From CS1-C013 sp964347265 (GTDB lineage: Archaea > Aenigmatarchaeota > Aenigmatarchaeia > Aenigmatarchaeales > Aenigmatarchaeaceae), in contig CAYFXV010000004.1 in assembly GCA_964347265.1 (NCBI GenBank), forward strand, positions 1 through 49,808: DNA of 49,808 bases. The letters run 5' to 3'. The translations under genes were made by a program, and so were the position numbers. Under the pieces are notes generated by a model. That model searched no databases, had not been told where the DNA came from, and saw nothing but the letters and a program-made list of their open reading frames with translations. How positions within the stretch are numbered: the first letter of the stretch is position 1; each line of letters opens with the position of its first letter. Positions 22,701-30,337 of the stretch are shown piece by piece.

Positions 22701-23651
22701 ATGCCACAAAGAAAAAGACCTGGTAGAGGAAGCAAAGCATTTTACCCTAGAAAAAGGGCTAGACGTATTTATCCTCGGATAAAATCATGGCCTAAGTCCA
22801 AAGAAGTAAAACTTTTGGGATTTGCTGGATATAAGGCTGGGATGTCACATGTTATATTAATTGATAATAATCCAAACTCAACAACAAGGGGCCAACAGAT
22901 AACAAGACCAATAACAATCCTTGATTGCCCTCCTCTTTCTGTTTTTGGTTTTAGATGCTATATAAACAATAAATCTTCTTCTGATGTTTTTTCTGAAAAA
23001 ATAGATAAAAATTTATCAAGAAAAATAAAGGTTCCTAAAAAACCAAAAAACCTTGAAGAACAATTATCAAAAATACCAAAAAATGTTTCTAAAATAAATT
23101 TAATTTGTCGTACAAATCCTAATTTTAAGAAAAAACCTGAAATTTTTGAGATTGCTTTAGGAGGTTTTGTAGAAGAACAGCTAAAATATGCTAAAGAAGT
23201 TTTAGGAAAAGAAATAAAAGCCTCTGATGTATTTAAAGAAGGGGATTTGGTTGATGTTGTTGCTGTAACAAAAGGAAAAGGTTTTGAAGGTCCAGTTAAA
23301 AGATTTGGTGTAAGAACTCATTGGAGAAAAGCTCAACAAATGCAAAGACATGTTGCTCCATTAGGTCAGAATGAACCAGGAAAAGTTAGATGGACAATTC
23401 CTCAAGCAGGTCAAACAGGTTTTCAAACAAGAAATGAATTAAATAAAAGAATTTTAAAAATTTCTGATGGTTTTAATGTTAAGGGTGGGTTTGTAAATTA
23501 TGGTAATGTTTCTGGAGATTGTGTTTTATTAGAAGGTTCTGTACCCGGTCCTAAAAAAAGATTAATAAGATTAAGATTTGCTATAAGGCCAAAGAAAGTA
23601 TATCCAGTTGATATCAAATACACTTCTACAGAGAGTAAGCAAGGTGTATAA
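22701..23651 (+). CDS. rpl3: ribosomal protein L3 (uL3)
   Basis: 316 residues. Start MPQRKRPGRGSKAFYPRKRA is the archaeal L3 head. GFAGYKAGMSHV, DVVAVTKGKGFEGPVKRFG, HRxxAPxG-type RHVAPLGQNEPGKVRWTIPQ and GFVNYGNVSGDCVLLEGSVPGP follow. Binds 23S rRNA near the peptidyl-transferase centre and starts the operon. The next gene is not L4 but an unknown 81-residue protein one base away. Confidence 0.98.
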   Translation: MPQRKRPGRGSKAFYPRKRARRIYPRIKSWPKSKEVKLLGFAGYKAGMSHVILIDNNPNSTTRGQQITRPITILDCPPLSVFGFRCYINNKSSSDVFSEKIDKNLSRKIKVPKKPKNLEEQLSKIPKNVSKINLICRTNPNFKKKPEIFEIALGGFVEEQLKYAKEVLGKEIKASDVFKEGDLVDVVAVTKGKGFEGPVKRFGVRTHWRKAQQMQRHVAPLGQNEPGKVRWTIPQAGQTGFQTRNELNKRILKISDGFNVKGGFVNYGNVSGDCVLLEGSVPGPKKRLIRLRFAIRPKKVYPVDIKYTSTESKQGV

Positions 23652-23652
23652 A

Positions 23653-23898
23653 ATGAAAGAGAGTTTTGGTTATATTAAAACAATGGAACTGGGAGCTAAC
23701 AGAATCCTTGTAATAATGTCTAACATAAAACAACCAGTAGCTGGATCTGAACAGTTTATAATATCATATGATATTCTTGATATGCTTCCAAAAATTGGGA
23801 GAAGAAAAATAGGCACTGATTTAGATGTTCATGAATTGAATGATATTATGTATCATCGCTTAAGACACTTAATAAAAATAAATGGTGAAAGTTTATGA
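23653..23898 (+). CDS. unknown 81-residue protein between L3 and L4
   Basis: ATG 23653 is the first sensible start (one base after the L3 stop); an earlier in-frame ATG lies inside L3. Soluble, mixed composition: MKESFGYIKTMELGANRI, SEQFIISYDILDMLPKIG, DLDVHELNDIMYHRLRHL. No cysteine cluster, no membrane helix and no match to a ribosomal protein I know. ATGA overlap with L4 means it is translated with the ribosomal genes. The helical, acidic-then-basic end could dock on rRNA or a ribosomal partner. Function unknown. Confidence 0.75.
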   Translation: MKESFGYIKTMELGANRILVIMSNIKQPVAGSEQFIISYDILDMLPKIGRRKIGTDLDVHELNDIMYHRLRHLIKINGESL

Positions 23899-24692
23899 AA
23901 ACAATTGTTTTTGATGTTCAGGGTAATCAGAAAAGCGAGATCGAATTACCCAAACTATTTAATACAAATTTCAGACCAGATTTAATAAAAAGAGCTGTAT
24001 TATCTATTCAAAGTCATAAAAGACAACCTTATGGTCCAAATAAATTAGCTGGAAAAAGATCATCAGCTCATTATCATGGAGTAAGAAGAGGTCCACACCA
24101 CATGATGAATATAGAAAGAGCTAGAATGGCTAGAATACATGGTGGTCCCCCAAATTTACAAATGACAGCAAGAGTTATTCCTGGAGCAGTTAAAGGAAGA
24201 AAAGCTCATCCTCCAAAAATTGAGAAGATTTGGTATAGAAAAATTAATAATAAAGAAAGAGTTTTTGCTATTAAGTCTGCAATAGCAGCTACAGCTTTAA
24301 AAGACATTGTATTAAAAAGAGGACATTTAGTTGACAATATTAATTTACCTATTGTTATTGATGATTCTTTACAAGAATTTAAAAAATCAAAAAATGTTAA
24401 AGAATTTTTAGAAAAAATAGGCTTGAAAAAAGAATTAGAAAGAGCAAAAAATAAAAAAGTTAGAGCTGGTAAAGGAAAAAGAAGGGGTAGAAAATATAAG
24501 AAGAAAAAATCTGTTCTTTTTGTTATTTTTGAAGATAAAGGAATTTTTAAAGCAGCAAAAAATATTCCTGGTGTTGATATTTGTTTGGCAACAAATCTGA
24601 ATGCTGAATTATTGGCTCCTGGAACTCATGCTGGAAGACTTACAATTTTTACAGAATCAGCAATTAAAAAACTTGGTGAGGTTTATGGTTAA
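23895..24692 (+). CDS. rpl4: ribosomal protein L4 (uL4)
   Basis: 265 residues. Archaeal features: FDVQGNQKSEIELP start, RPDLIKRAV, QPYGPNKLAGKRSSAHYHGVRRGPHHM loop that reaches the exit tunnel, GRKAHPPK, and LAPGTHAGRLTIFTESA at the end. Starts in an ATGA overlap with the unknown 81-residue gene and shares its last 8 bases with the next unknown gene. Confidence 0.98.
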   Translation: MKTIVFDVQGNQKSEIELPKLFNTNFRPDLIKRAVLSIQSHKRQPYGPNKLAGKRSSAHYHGVRRGPHHMMNIERARMARIHGGPPNLQMTARVIPGAVKGRKAHPPKIEKIWYRKINNKERVFAIKSAIAATALKDIVLKRGHLVDNINLPIVIDDSLQEFKKSKNVKEFLEKIGLKKELERAKNKKVRAGKGKRRGRKYKKKKSVLFVIFEDKGIFKAAKNIPGVDICLATNLNAELLAPGTHAGRLTIFTESAIKKLGEVYG

Positions 24693-24945
24693 ATGGGAAA
24701 AAATGCAATCTAATTTAATTACTAGATTAGCTAGGAGAATTAAGGGGGAGGAATGTTTTATCCATTCTTCACATCCACAATATTCTTTATGCTTAAAACA
24801 TCCATTCCCATTAACTGATAATCTTTACAGTATTAAAGTATATCAAAATGGAAACGAGATAGAAGAGATTAATAAATTACCAGAACATTCGTTAGGTCAT
24901 ATGTTGGTTTTAATAGGAAAAAGATTGGTGAATAAAAATGCCTAA
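24685..24945 (+). CDS. unknown 86-residue protein between L4 and L23
   Basis: Starts at ATG 24685 inside the last codons of L4, with GGTGAGG at 24674-24680; it ends 8 bases into L23. Sequence: SNLITRLARRIKGEECF, HPQYSLCLKHPFPL, NKLPEHSLGHMLVLIGKRL. Two cysteines and several histidines but no CxxC knuckle. Double overlaps make it part of the ribosomal operon's coupled translation. Not a recognised ribosomal protein. An in-frame ATG at 24703 is an alternative start. Confidence 0.75.
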   Translation: MVKWEKMQSNLITRLARRIKGEECFIHSSHPQYSLCLKHPFPLTDNLYSIKVYQNGNEIEEINKLPEHSLGHMLVLIGKRLVNKNA

Positions 24946-25240
24946 AAAAACAAAAAAGAAAGAAGAAAGACCATTGTTAGTTGATCCTTGGAGTATTTTA
25001 TCTTATCCTTTACTAACAGAAAAAGCAATTGGAAAAATAGAAACTGAAAATAAGTTGATTTTTATTGTTAATAGAAAATCAAACAAAAAACAAATAAAAT
25101 GGGCAACTGAAAAAGCTTTTAATGTTGAGGTTGATAATGTTAGAACTTTGATTGATAGAAAAGGAAGAAAAAAGGCTTGGATAAAACTTTCAAAAGAATA
25201 TTCAGCAAGTGACATTGCTACTAGATTAGGTATGTTGTGA
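24938..25240 (+). CDS. rpl23: ribosomal protein L23 (uL23)
   Basis: 100 residues. WSILSYPLLTEKAIGKIETENKLIF and the VDNVRTLIDRKGRKKAWIKL end are diagnostic. Binds 23S rRNA at the tunnel exit, where SRP and other nascent-chain factors dock. The short basic N-tail (PKKTKKKEERP) is slightly extended. The 8-base overlap with the preceding unknown ORF implies coupling. Confidence 0.97.
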   Translation: MPKKTKKKEERPLLVDPWSILSYPLLTEKAIGKIETENKLIFIVNRKSNKKQIKWATEKAFNVEVDNVRTLIDRKGRKKAWIKLSKEYSASDIATRLGML

Positions 25241-25244
25241 TAAT

Positions 25245-25934
25245 ATGGGTAAAAGAATAATTCAAAGAGCAAGAGGAAAAGGAGGGCCTCGTTATCGTAG
25301 CCCGGGCCATAGATTTGTAAGTAAAATTAAATATGGATTTAAAAAAGGAAAAGTTATTGATATTGTTCATGATCCTGGAAGAGATGCGCCCTTAGCTAAA
25401 ATAAAAACAGATGATAAAGAAATTTTCATAATAGCTGCTGAAGGTTTAAAAGTTGGTGATGTTTTAGATATGGATGGTGAAGTAAAAAAGGGAAATGTAT
25501 TATCATTAAGTAAAATACCAAAAGGTTCTTTTATCTTTGCTATGGAAAATTATCCTGGTTCAGGTCCAAAACTTTGTTGTTCTCCTGGAACAAAAGCAAT
25601 CATAGTTTCTCATGAATCCAATAAAGTTATTGTTCAAATGCCTTCAAAAGAATTCAAATCTTTTAATCCTAAATGTTTGGCAACAATAGGAATACCTGCT
25701 GGTGGCGGTAGAAGAGATAAACCATTTGTCAAAGCAGGTCAAAAATTTTATTTAATGAAAACAAGAAACAAGCTTTGGCCAAGGACATCAGGAGTGAAAA
25801 TGAATCCAGTTGATCACCCATTTGGTGGTAGAACAAAACCAGGAATTCCAATGACAGTTTCAAGACATGCTTCTCCAGGTTCAAAAGTTGGTTCATTAGC
25901 AGCTAGAAGAACTGGTAGAAAGAAAAAGAAGTGA
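25245..25934 (+). CDS. rpl2: ribosomal protein L2 (uL2)
   Basis: 229 residues, archaeal length. MGKRIIQRARGKGGPRYRSPGHR start, VIDIVHDPGRDAPLAKI, GLKVGDVLDM, and NPVDHPFGGR..PGIPMTVSRHASPG, containing the conserved His near the peptidyl-transferase centre. TGATAATATG junction with L23. Confidence 0.98.
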   Translation: MGKRIIQRARGKGGPRYRSPGHRFVSKIKYGFKKGKVIDIVHDPGRDAPLAKIKTDDKEIFIIAAEGLKVGDVLDMDGEVKKGNVLSLSKIPKGSFIFAMENYPGSGPKLCCSPGTKAIIVSHESNKVIVQMPSKEFKSFNPKCLATIGIPAGGGRRDKPFVKAGQKFYLMKTRNKLWPRTSGVKMNPVDHPFGGRTKPGIPMTVSRHASPGSKVGSLAARRTGRKKKK

Positions 25935-25938
25935 TAAT

Positions 25939-26319
25939 ATGGCTAGAGTATTTTTGTATAAAGGAAAAGAAATTGAACAATTGCAAAAAATGAGTTTAGA
26001 AGAATTTGCAAAATTAGTTCCAGCAAGAGAGAGAAGAAGTTTATTAAGAGGTTTTAATGATACTGAGAAAAAGTTTTTAGAAAAGTTAAGAAAATCTGAA
26101 AAACCTGTTAAAACACATTTAAGAGAAATGGTGATTATACCAGAAATGTTGTTTAAAAAAGTTTTGATTCATAATGGTAAGGAATGGATATTAGTTGACA
26201 TAAAAGCTGAAATGCTTGGACATCGTTTAGGAGAGTTTGCCTTAACAAGAAAGAAAGTTACCCATTCAGCACCTGGAGTTGGTGCTACTAAATCGTCAAA
26301 GTTCCTTCCACTAAAGTGA
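25939..26319 (+). CDS. rps19: ribosomal protein S19 (uS19)
   Basis: 126 residues. Small-subunit head protein contacting S13. Archaeal N-terminal part (LQKMSLEEFAKLVPARERRSL), then THLREMVIIPEML, VLIHNGKEWILVDIKAEMLGHRLGEFALTR and SAPGVGATKSSKFLPLK. TGATAATATG junction with L2. Confidence 0.98.
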   Translation: MARVFLYKGKEIEQLQKMSLEEFAKLVPARERRSLLRGFNDTEKKFLEKLRKSEKPVKTHLREMVIIPEMLFKKVLIHNGKEWILVDIKAEMLGHRLGEFALTRKKVTHSAPGVGATKSSKFLPLK

Positions 26320-26323
26320 TGTT

Positions 26324-26737
26324 ATGAAATATTCAATAAAATCCAAAGAAAAGGTCCGTGCTCTAAGTACAGTTTCAATATCGCACATACATGCGTCAAA
26401 AGTTTGTAAAGTTTTGAATAGAAAAAAATTTAGTGATGCAAAAAAGTTTTTAGAGAAACTGATTAACAAAGAAGTTTCAATTAATGGAAAACATTTTACT
26501 AAAACTTCTGAAGAGATTTTAAAAATTTTAAATCAGTTGGAAAGTAATGCGAGAACTTTGGATTTGGATCTGAATTCACTAAATCTTTTCATATCATCCC
26601 ATAAAGGAACTACTATGTATAGAGGTAGACGAGATAGGAGACATGGTATTAAATTAAAATCAGCTCACATACAAGCTGTTTTGAGTGATAAAGATGGCTT
26701 TGGAAAAAAAGTTCGTGAAAGAAGCAATAAGAAATAG
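26324..26737 (+). CDS. rpl22: ribosomal protein L22 (uL22)
   Basis: 137 residues. Tunnel-lining large-subunit protein. IKSKEKVRALSTVSISHIHASKV, AKKFLEKLIN, LESNARTLDLDLNSLNLF and MYRGRRDRRHGIKLKSAHIQAVL are recognisable. The N-terminus is short compared with most archaeal L22 (no long PR-rich head). The last 44 bases overlap the start of S3. Confidence 0.93.
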   Translation: MKYSIKSKEKVRALSTVSISHIHASKVCKVLNRKKFSDAKKFLEKLINKEVSINGKHFTKTSEEILKILNQLESNARTLDLDLNSLNLFISSHKGTTMYRGRRDRRHGIKLKSAHIQAVLSDKDGFGKKVRERSNKK

Positions 26738-27404
26738 AGACGTAGAAGAATTTTTAGCAAATTCTTTTTCTAGAGCAGGCTATAGTCATTCGGAAATACA
26801 AAGAACGCCATTAAGCATAAGAATCACTGTTTATGCTCATAAACCAGGAATAATAATCGGAAGAGGTGGAAAAAATATAGATACTATGATACAATCTTTA
26901 AAAGAAAGATTTGGTTTTGAAAATCCACAATTAGATGTTCAAGAAATAAAAATTCCAGACTTAGACCCCTTTATTATTTCAAAATGGATAGTATCTGCAA
27001 TTGAAAGAGGAATAAATTATAAAAGGGTTGCACATTTGGCCTTAGAAAGAGTTATGGGTGCTGGTGCTGTTGGTGTTGCAATTAGAATATCTGGAAAAAT
27101 AGGAGGCGATATGGCAAGAACAGAAAAGTTCTCTGAAGGCTATTTGAAATATTCAGGAGAGCCTGCAGAAACAGATGTTAAGACAGCTTATGCTCAAGCA
27201 AATGTCAAGTTAGGAACAATAGGAGTTCAAGTTAGAATATTAATAGAACCACCTAAAGAATTAGAAGTCTTAAAAAAGATTGAAAAACTGTCAGATGTGG
27301 TTGAAGAAGAAAAGGTAGAAGAAGAAACAAAAGAAGAACCTAAAGAAGAAAGTGAAGAAAAGGAGGTAGAAGAGGTTGGCAATAATAAAGAAAAAACAGA
27401 TTAA
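26694..27404 (+). CDS. rps3: ribosomal protein S3 (uS3) with acidic tail
   Basis: 236 residues from ATG 26694; GAGTGATAAAG just upstream supports this over the earlier 26685 codon. N-terminal KH domain with GIIIGRGGKNIDTM, then ERGINYKRVAHLALERVMGAG and GARG-like ISGKIGGDMARTEKF. The tail after about residue 200 is almost purely Glu/Lys (EEEKVEEETKEEP), a disordered acidic extension. The start lies 44 bases inside L22, an unusually long overlap for this operon. Confidence 0.97.
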   Translation: MALEKKFVKEAIRNRDVEEFLANSFSRAGYSHSEIQRTPLSIRITVYAHKPGIIIGRGGKNIDTMIQSLKERFGFENPQLDVQEIKIPDLDPFIISKWIVSAIERGINYKRVAHLALERVMGAGAVGVAIRISGKIGGDMARTEKFSEGYLKYSGEPAETDVKTAYAQANVKLGTIGVQVRILIEPPKELEVLKKIEKLSDVVEEEKVEEETKEEPKEESEEKEVEEVGNNKEKTD

Positions 27405-27585
27405 AGAAATGACTCATGTTGATCTTATCAATAGATTAAATGAACTGAGATTGGAATTAGTAAAAGAGAAAGGACAGATTGCTATTGGAGGAAGTCCTAC
27501 TAATCCTGGAAGGATTAAAGAAACTAAAAAAACAATAGCGAGAATTTTAACTGAACTAAAAAGGAGGGGAGAAAAAACTGCCTGA
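27376..27585 (+). CDS. rpl29: ribosomal protein L29 (uL29)
   Basis: 69 residues. TTG start at 27376, 3 bases after an AGAGG ribosome-binding motif and inside the 3' end of S3; it gives the usual MAIIKKKQIKEM head. LNELRLELVKEKGQIAIGGSPTNPGRIKETKKTIARILT is diagnostic. Stop overlaps the aIF1 start region. Confidence 0.95.
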   Translation: MAIIKKKQIKEMTHVDLINRLNELRLELVKEKGQIAIGGSPTNPGRIKETKKTIARILTELKRRGEKTA

Positions 27586-27883
27586 AGTATGTCCGATTTG
27601 TGGCTTGCCTAAAGAGCTTTGTATTTGTAAGATCATAGCAAAAGAGGAAGCAAAGATAAAAGTTTACCTTGTAAAAAGGACCTATGGAAAGTCAGTGACT
27701 ATAATAGACGGAATCGAAGAAAAAGCGAATCCTAAGGATTTGGCAAAAAAATTAAAAACAAAACTGGCATGTGGGGGAACTTACAAAAATGGCAAGATAG
27801 AACTTAGAGGCGATCATAGAAGAAAATTAAAAAAGCTCTTAATTGATGCAGGCTTTCCAGAAGAAAAAATTGAAGTTGAATAA
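27578..27883 (+). CDS. translation initiation factor aIF1 (SUI1), apparent CTG start
   Basis: 101 residues read from CTG 27578. The frame has a TAA at 27557-27559 and no ATG/GTG/TTG between it and the zinc knuckle, so a TTG at 27605 would drop C5 and C8 of CPICGLPKELCIC. Archaeal aIF1 normally begins MPExCPxCGLPKELC, so the CTG is exactly where ATG is expected. A strong AGGAGGGGAG site (27562-27571) lies 6 bases upstream. The SUI1 core (VTIIDGIEEK, TKLACGGTYKNGKIELRGDHRRKL) is normal. aIF1 enforces start-codon choice, so a weak start suggests autoregulation. Confidence 0.93.
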   Translation: MPEVCPICGLPKELCICKIIAKEEAKIKVYLVKRTYGKSVTIIDGIEEKANPKDLAKKLKTKLACGGTYKNGKIELRGDHRRKLKKLLIDAGFPEEKIEVE

Positions 27884-27884
27884 A

Positions 27885-28163
27885 ATGATCACAGCAAAGA
27901 ACTTGATTAGACATGAATTAATAGGCTTGAAAGTAGAGATTGAAAAAAGCTTTAATAAATCCCATAATGGAATAAAAGGTTCAGTTGTTGATGAAACAAA
28001 AAACCTTTTAATAATAGAAACTGGGAAAAAGATAAAAAAAATTCAGAAAAGAGGAACAAGCTTCATATTTACAATTCCAAATGGCAAAAAAGTTAAGGTT
28101 GATGGAACAGTAATCACAAAGAGGCCCGAGGATAGAATAAAATTAAAGGTGAAAAAATGGTGA
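27885..28163 (+). CDS. rnp1: RNase P protein subunit Rpp29 (Pop4 homologue)
   Basis: 92 residues from ATG 27885 (one base after the aIF1 stop); earlier in-frame codons lie inside aIF1. Sm-like barrel: HELIGLKVEI, GIKGSVVDETKNLLIIE, KIQKRGTSFIFTIP and VKVDGTVITKRPEDRIK match archaeal Rpp29, a cofactor of the RNase P RNA. Its location between aIF1 and S17 is the standard archaeal order. Confidence 0.95.
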   Translation: MITAKNLIRHELIGLKVEIEKSFNKSHNGIKGSVVDETKNLLIIETGKKIKKIQKRGTSFIFTIPNGKKVKVDGTVITKRPEDRIKLKVKKW

Positions 28164-28498
28164 AACAAAAAACCAGAAACATAGGCTTAGATGTTAAATC
28201 ACCTAAAAAGACATGTAAAGATATTAAATGTCCATTTCATGGAAGACTTTCAATAAGAGGTAGAGTTTTTGTTGGAAGAGTTGTTAGTGATAAAGCATCA
28301 AAAACTGTAATTGTTAGGTGGGATTACCATCGTTACAATCCTAAATATGAGAGATATGAAAGAAGACATGGTAAGGTTGCAGCTTATAGTCCTGAATGCA
28401 TGAATGCCAAAGAAGGTGATATTGTTAAAATTGCTGAGTGCAGACCATTATCCAAAACTAAAAAATTTGTTGTTATTGAGAAGGTGGAGAAAAAATGA
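28157..28498 (+). CDS. rps17: ribosomal protein S17 (uS17)
   Basis: 113 residues. IGLDVKSPKKTC..CPFHGRLSIRGRVFVG, RVVSDKASKTVIVRWDY and PKYERYERRHGKVAAYSP are the archaeal pattern; contains C19, C24 and a later pair typical of archaeal S17. Overlaps Rpp29 by 7 bases and L14 by ATGA. Confidence 0.97.
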   Translation: MVKQKTRNIGLDVKSPKKTCKDIKCPFHGRLSIRGRVFVGRVVSDKASKTVIVRWDYHRYNPKYERYERRHGKVAAYSPECMNAKEGDIVKIAECRPLSKTKKFVVIEKVEKK

Positions 28499-28893
28499 AA
28501 CCAATATCAGCAAAGGTAACAAAAGGCTTGCAAGTAGGAAGTTATATTAAATGTGTAGATAATTCAGGAGCAACATCCCTTCAAATAGTAGCTGTCAAAG
28601 GTTATAAAGGAGTAAAGAGTAGAATTCCGGGTTGTGGAGTTGCAAGTTGGATTATTTGTTCTGTAAAAGAGGGTGAACCAAAAATAAAACATGAAGTTGT
28701 TAATGCAGTTATAGTTAGACAAAAAAAAGAATACAGAAGAAAAAACGGAATGAGAGTTAAATTTGAAGATAATGCTGCTGTTTTAATTAGCGAAAAAGGT
28801 GAACCAAGAGGAACTAAAATTAAAGGACCGATCGCAAAGGAAGTTGTTGAAAGATTTTCAATGATTGGTAAAATTGCTACTATGGTGTTATAA
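28495..28893 (+). CDS. rpl14: ribosomal protein L14 (uL14)
   Basis: 132 residues. YIKCVDNSGATSLQIVAVKGYKG, VNAVIVRQKKEYRRKNGMRVKFEDNAAVLI and GTKIKGPIAKEVVERF are diagnostic. Interface protein and aIF6-binding site of the large subunit. Coupled to S17 (ATGA) and L24 (TAATG). Confidence 0.98.
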   Translation: MKPISAKVTKGLQVGSYIKCVDNSGATSLQIVAVKGYKGVKSRIPGCGVASWIICSVKEGEPKIKHEVVNAVIVRQKKEYRRKNGMRVKFEDNAAVLISEKGEPRGTKIKGPIAKEVVERFSMIGKIATMVL

Positions 28894-29291
28894 TGAGATC
28901 AAAAAAACCAAGAAAACAAAGAAAAGCATTGTATAACGCACCTTTACATAAGAAACATAAATTATTCTCTGCTCATTTGTCAAAAGATTTGAGAAAGAGA
29001 TGGAGAAAAAGATCATTACCAGTTAGAAAAGATGATGAAGTAAAAGTTATGAAAGGAAAATTTAAAGGAACCATAGGAAAAATAACAAAAGTTGATTTAA
29101 AAAAACTAAAAATTTATATTGAAAAAGTTAAAAGAAGAAAAGTTTCAGGAGAAGAAGTTCATGTTTCAATACATCCTTCAAATCTGTTAATATTAAATCC
29201 TGCTATGGATGATAAAAAAAGATTAAAAATAATTAATAGATCTAAAAAAGGTGAAAAAGTTGGCAAAGTTAAAAAGACTAGCAGCTCCTAA
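28893..29291 (+). CDS. rpl24: ribosomal protein L24 (uL24)
   Basis: 132 residues. KKPRKQRKALYNAPLHKKHKL, LRKRWRKRSLPVRKDDEV and the KOW motif VMKGKFKGTIGKITKVD identify archaeal L24, an early assembly protein. The Lys/Ser-rich tail overlaps the S4e start by 32 bases. Confidence 0.97.
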   Translation: MRSKKPRKQRKALYNAPLHKKHKLFSAHLSKDLRKRWRKRSLPVRKDDEVKVMKGKFKGTIGKITKVDLKKLKIYIEKVKRRKVSGEEVHVSIHPSNLLILNPAMDDKKRLKIINRSKKGEKVGKVKKTSSS

Positions 29292-29928
29292 ATGGTGGCC
29301 AATTGAAAGAAAAACAAAGAAATTTACAGTTGTGTCTAGAGGTCCACATCCAAAAGACCTTTCTTTACCTTTACTTATTTTAATAAGGGATGTTTTTAAG
29401 CTTGCTGAAACAGGAAAAGAATCTAAGTCAATAATTAAAAAAGGTGAAATTCTTGTAGACAATAGAAAAGTAAAAGATCCGAAATTTGGAGTTGGAATTT
29501 TTGATGTTATTGAAATTCCAGCTTTAAAAAAAGCATGGAGAGCCATACCAAAAAATGGTTTAACTTTTATTGAAATACCAAAAAAAGATAAAAAATTAAA
29601 AATTTGTAAGATAATTGATAAAAAAACTTTGAAAGGAAATAAAACACAATTGAATATGAACGATGGTAGAAACATCTTAACAAATAAAAAATATTCTACT
29701 CAAGATTCTTTATTAATTGAATTACCAGAACAAAAAATAATTGAACATATAAAATTTGAGGAAGGCTCAATTGCAATGGTTTTAAGAGGCAAGAATGCTG
29801 GTATAATTGCTAAAATAAAAGAAATAGAAAAAAATAGAGTTTGGTTAGGTGAAGAAAAAACTTTTGAAGTTCCTAAAAGACTGTTAATCGTAGTTGGTAA
29901 AGATAAGATCATGATAAAGTTAGAGTGA
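29260..29928 (+). CDS. rps4e: ribosomal protein S4e (eS4), TTG start
   Basis: 222 residues from TTG 29260. The upstream GTG (29251) is inside the GGTGA ribosome-binding site, so TTG is preferred. LKRLAAPKWWPIERK, LSLPLLILIRDVFKLA, S4-like GEILVDNRKVKDPKFGVGIFDVI and a C-terminal KOW region follow. Small-subunit protein found only in archaea and eukaryotes. A NUDIX gene follows instead of L5. Confidence 0.96.
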   Translation: MAKLKRLAAPKWWPIERKTKKFTVVSRGPHPKDLSLPLLILIRDVFKLAETGKESKSIIKKGEILVDNRKVKDPKFGVGIFDVIEIPALKKAWRAIPKNGLTFIEIPKKDKKLKICKIIDKKTLKGNKTQLNMNDGRNILTNKKYSTQDSLLIELPEQKIIEHIKFEEGSIAMVLRGKNAGIIAKIKEIEKNRVWLGEEKTFEVPKRLLIVVGKDKIMIKLE

Positions 29929-29932
29929 TTAA

Positions 29933-30337
29933 ATGGATAGTAGGATTAGAATCGGTAGTGCAGTAGTTTTAGAGAATGGTGAAGGAGAGATATTATTAAC
30001 TAAAAGAAAATACTCACCTGAAAAAGGAAAATGGGTCCTTCCAGGTGGTGGAATAAATTTTGGTGAAACTTTTAAAGAAACTGCTGAAAGAGAATTAAAA
30101 GAAGAAACAGGTCTTCGCATATCTATTGGAGATCGTATTGGCGTATACGAGCTTATTAAACCAAAAACAGGTCTTCATAGAGTTATAGCTTATCATAGAG
30201 CTACATTAGTAGACGGAACTTTGAAAGTAGCAGATGATGCTGATGACGGAATGTGGATAAAACCTGAAAAAATTAGTTCTGTGGAAAATCTTGGTGATCT
30301 GGTTACTAAAGTTTTAAAAAATGGTGATTATATATGA
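29933..30337 (+). CDS. NUDIX hydrolase inside the ribosomal operon
   Basis: 134 residues. Complete Nudix box G39-x5-E45-x7-R53-E54-L55-x-E57-E58-x-G60-L61, so the metal-binding catalytic helix is intact. Head KRKYSPEKGKWVLPGGG is typical. Family members cleave nucleoside diphosphate derivatives (NTPs, ADP-ribose, dinucleoside polyphosphates, caps); substrate not decidable. It lies between S4e and L5, with GTGATTA before its start and an ATGA overlap with L5. House-cleaning of nucleotides or turnover of alarmone-like molecules are possibilities. Confidence 0.92.
   Translation: MDSRIRIGSAVVLENGEGEILLTKRKYSPEKGKWVLPGGGINFGETFKETAERELKEETGLRISIGDRIGVYELIKPKTGLHRVIAYHRATLVDGTLKVADDADDGMWIKPEKISSVENLGDLVTKVLKNGDYI

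Noticed and set aside
29251..29259. GTG 29251 as the S4e start
   Set aside because: The GTG is part of the GGTGA ribosome-binding site for TTG 29260; the TTG gives the usual head of S4e.
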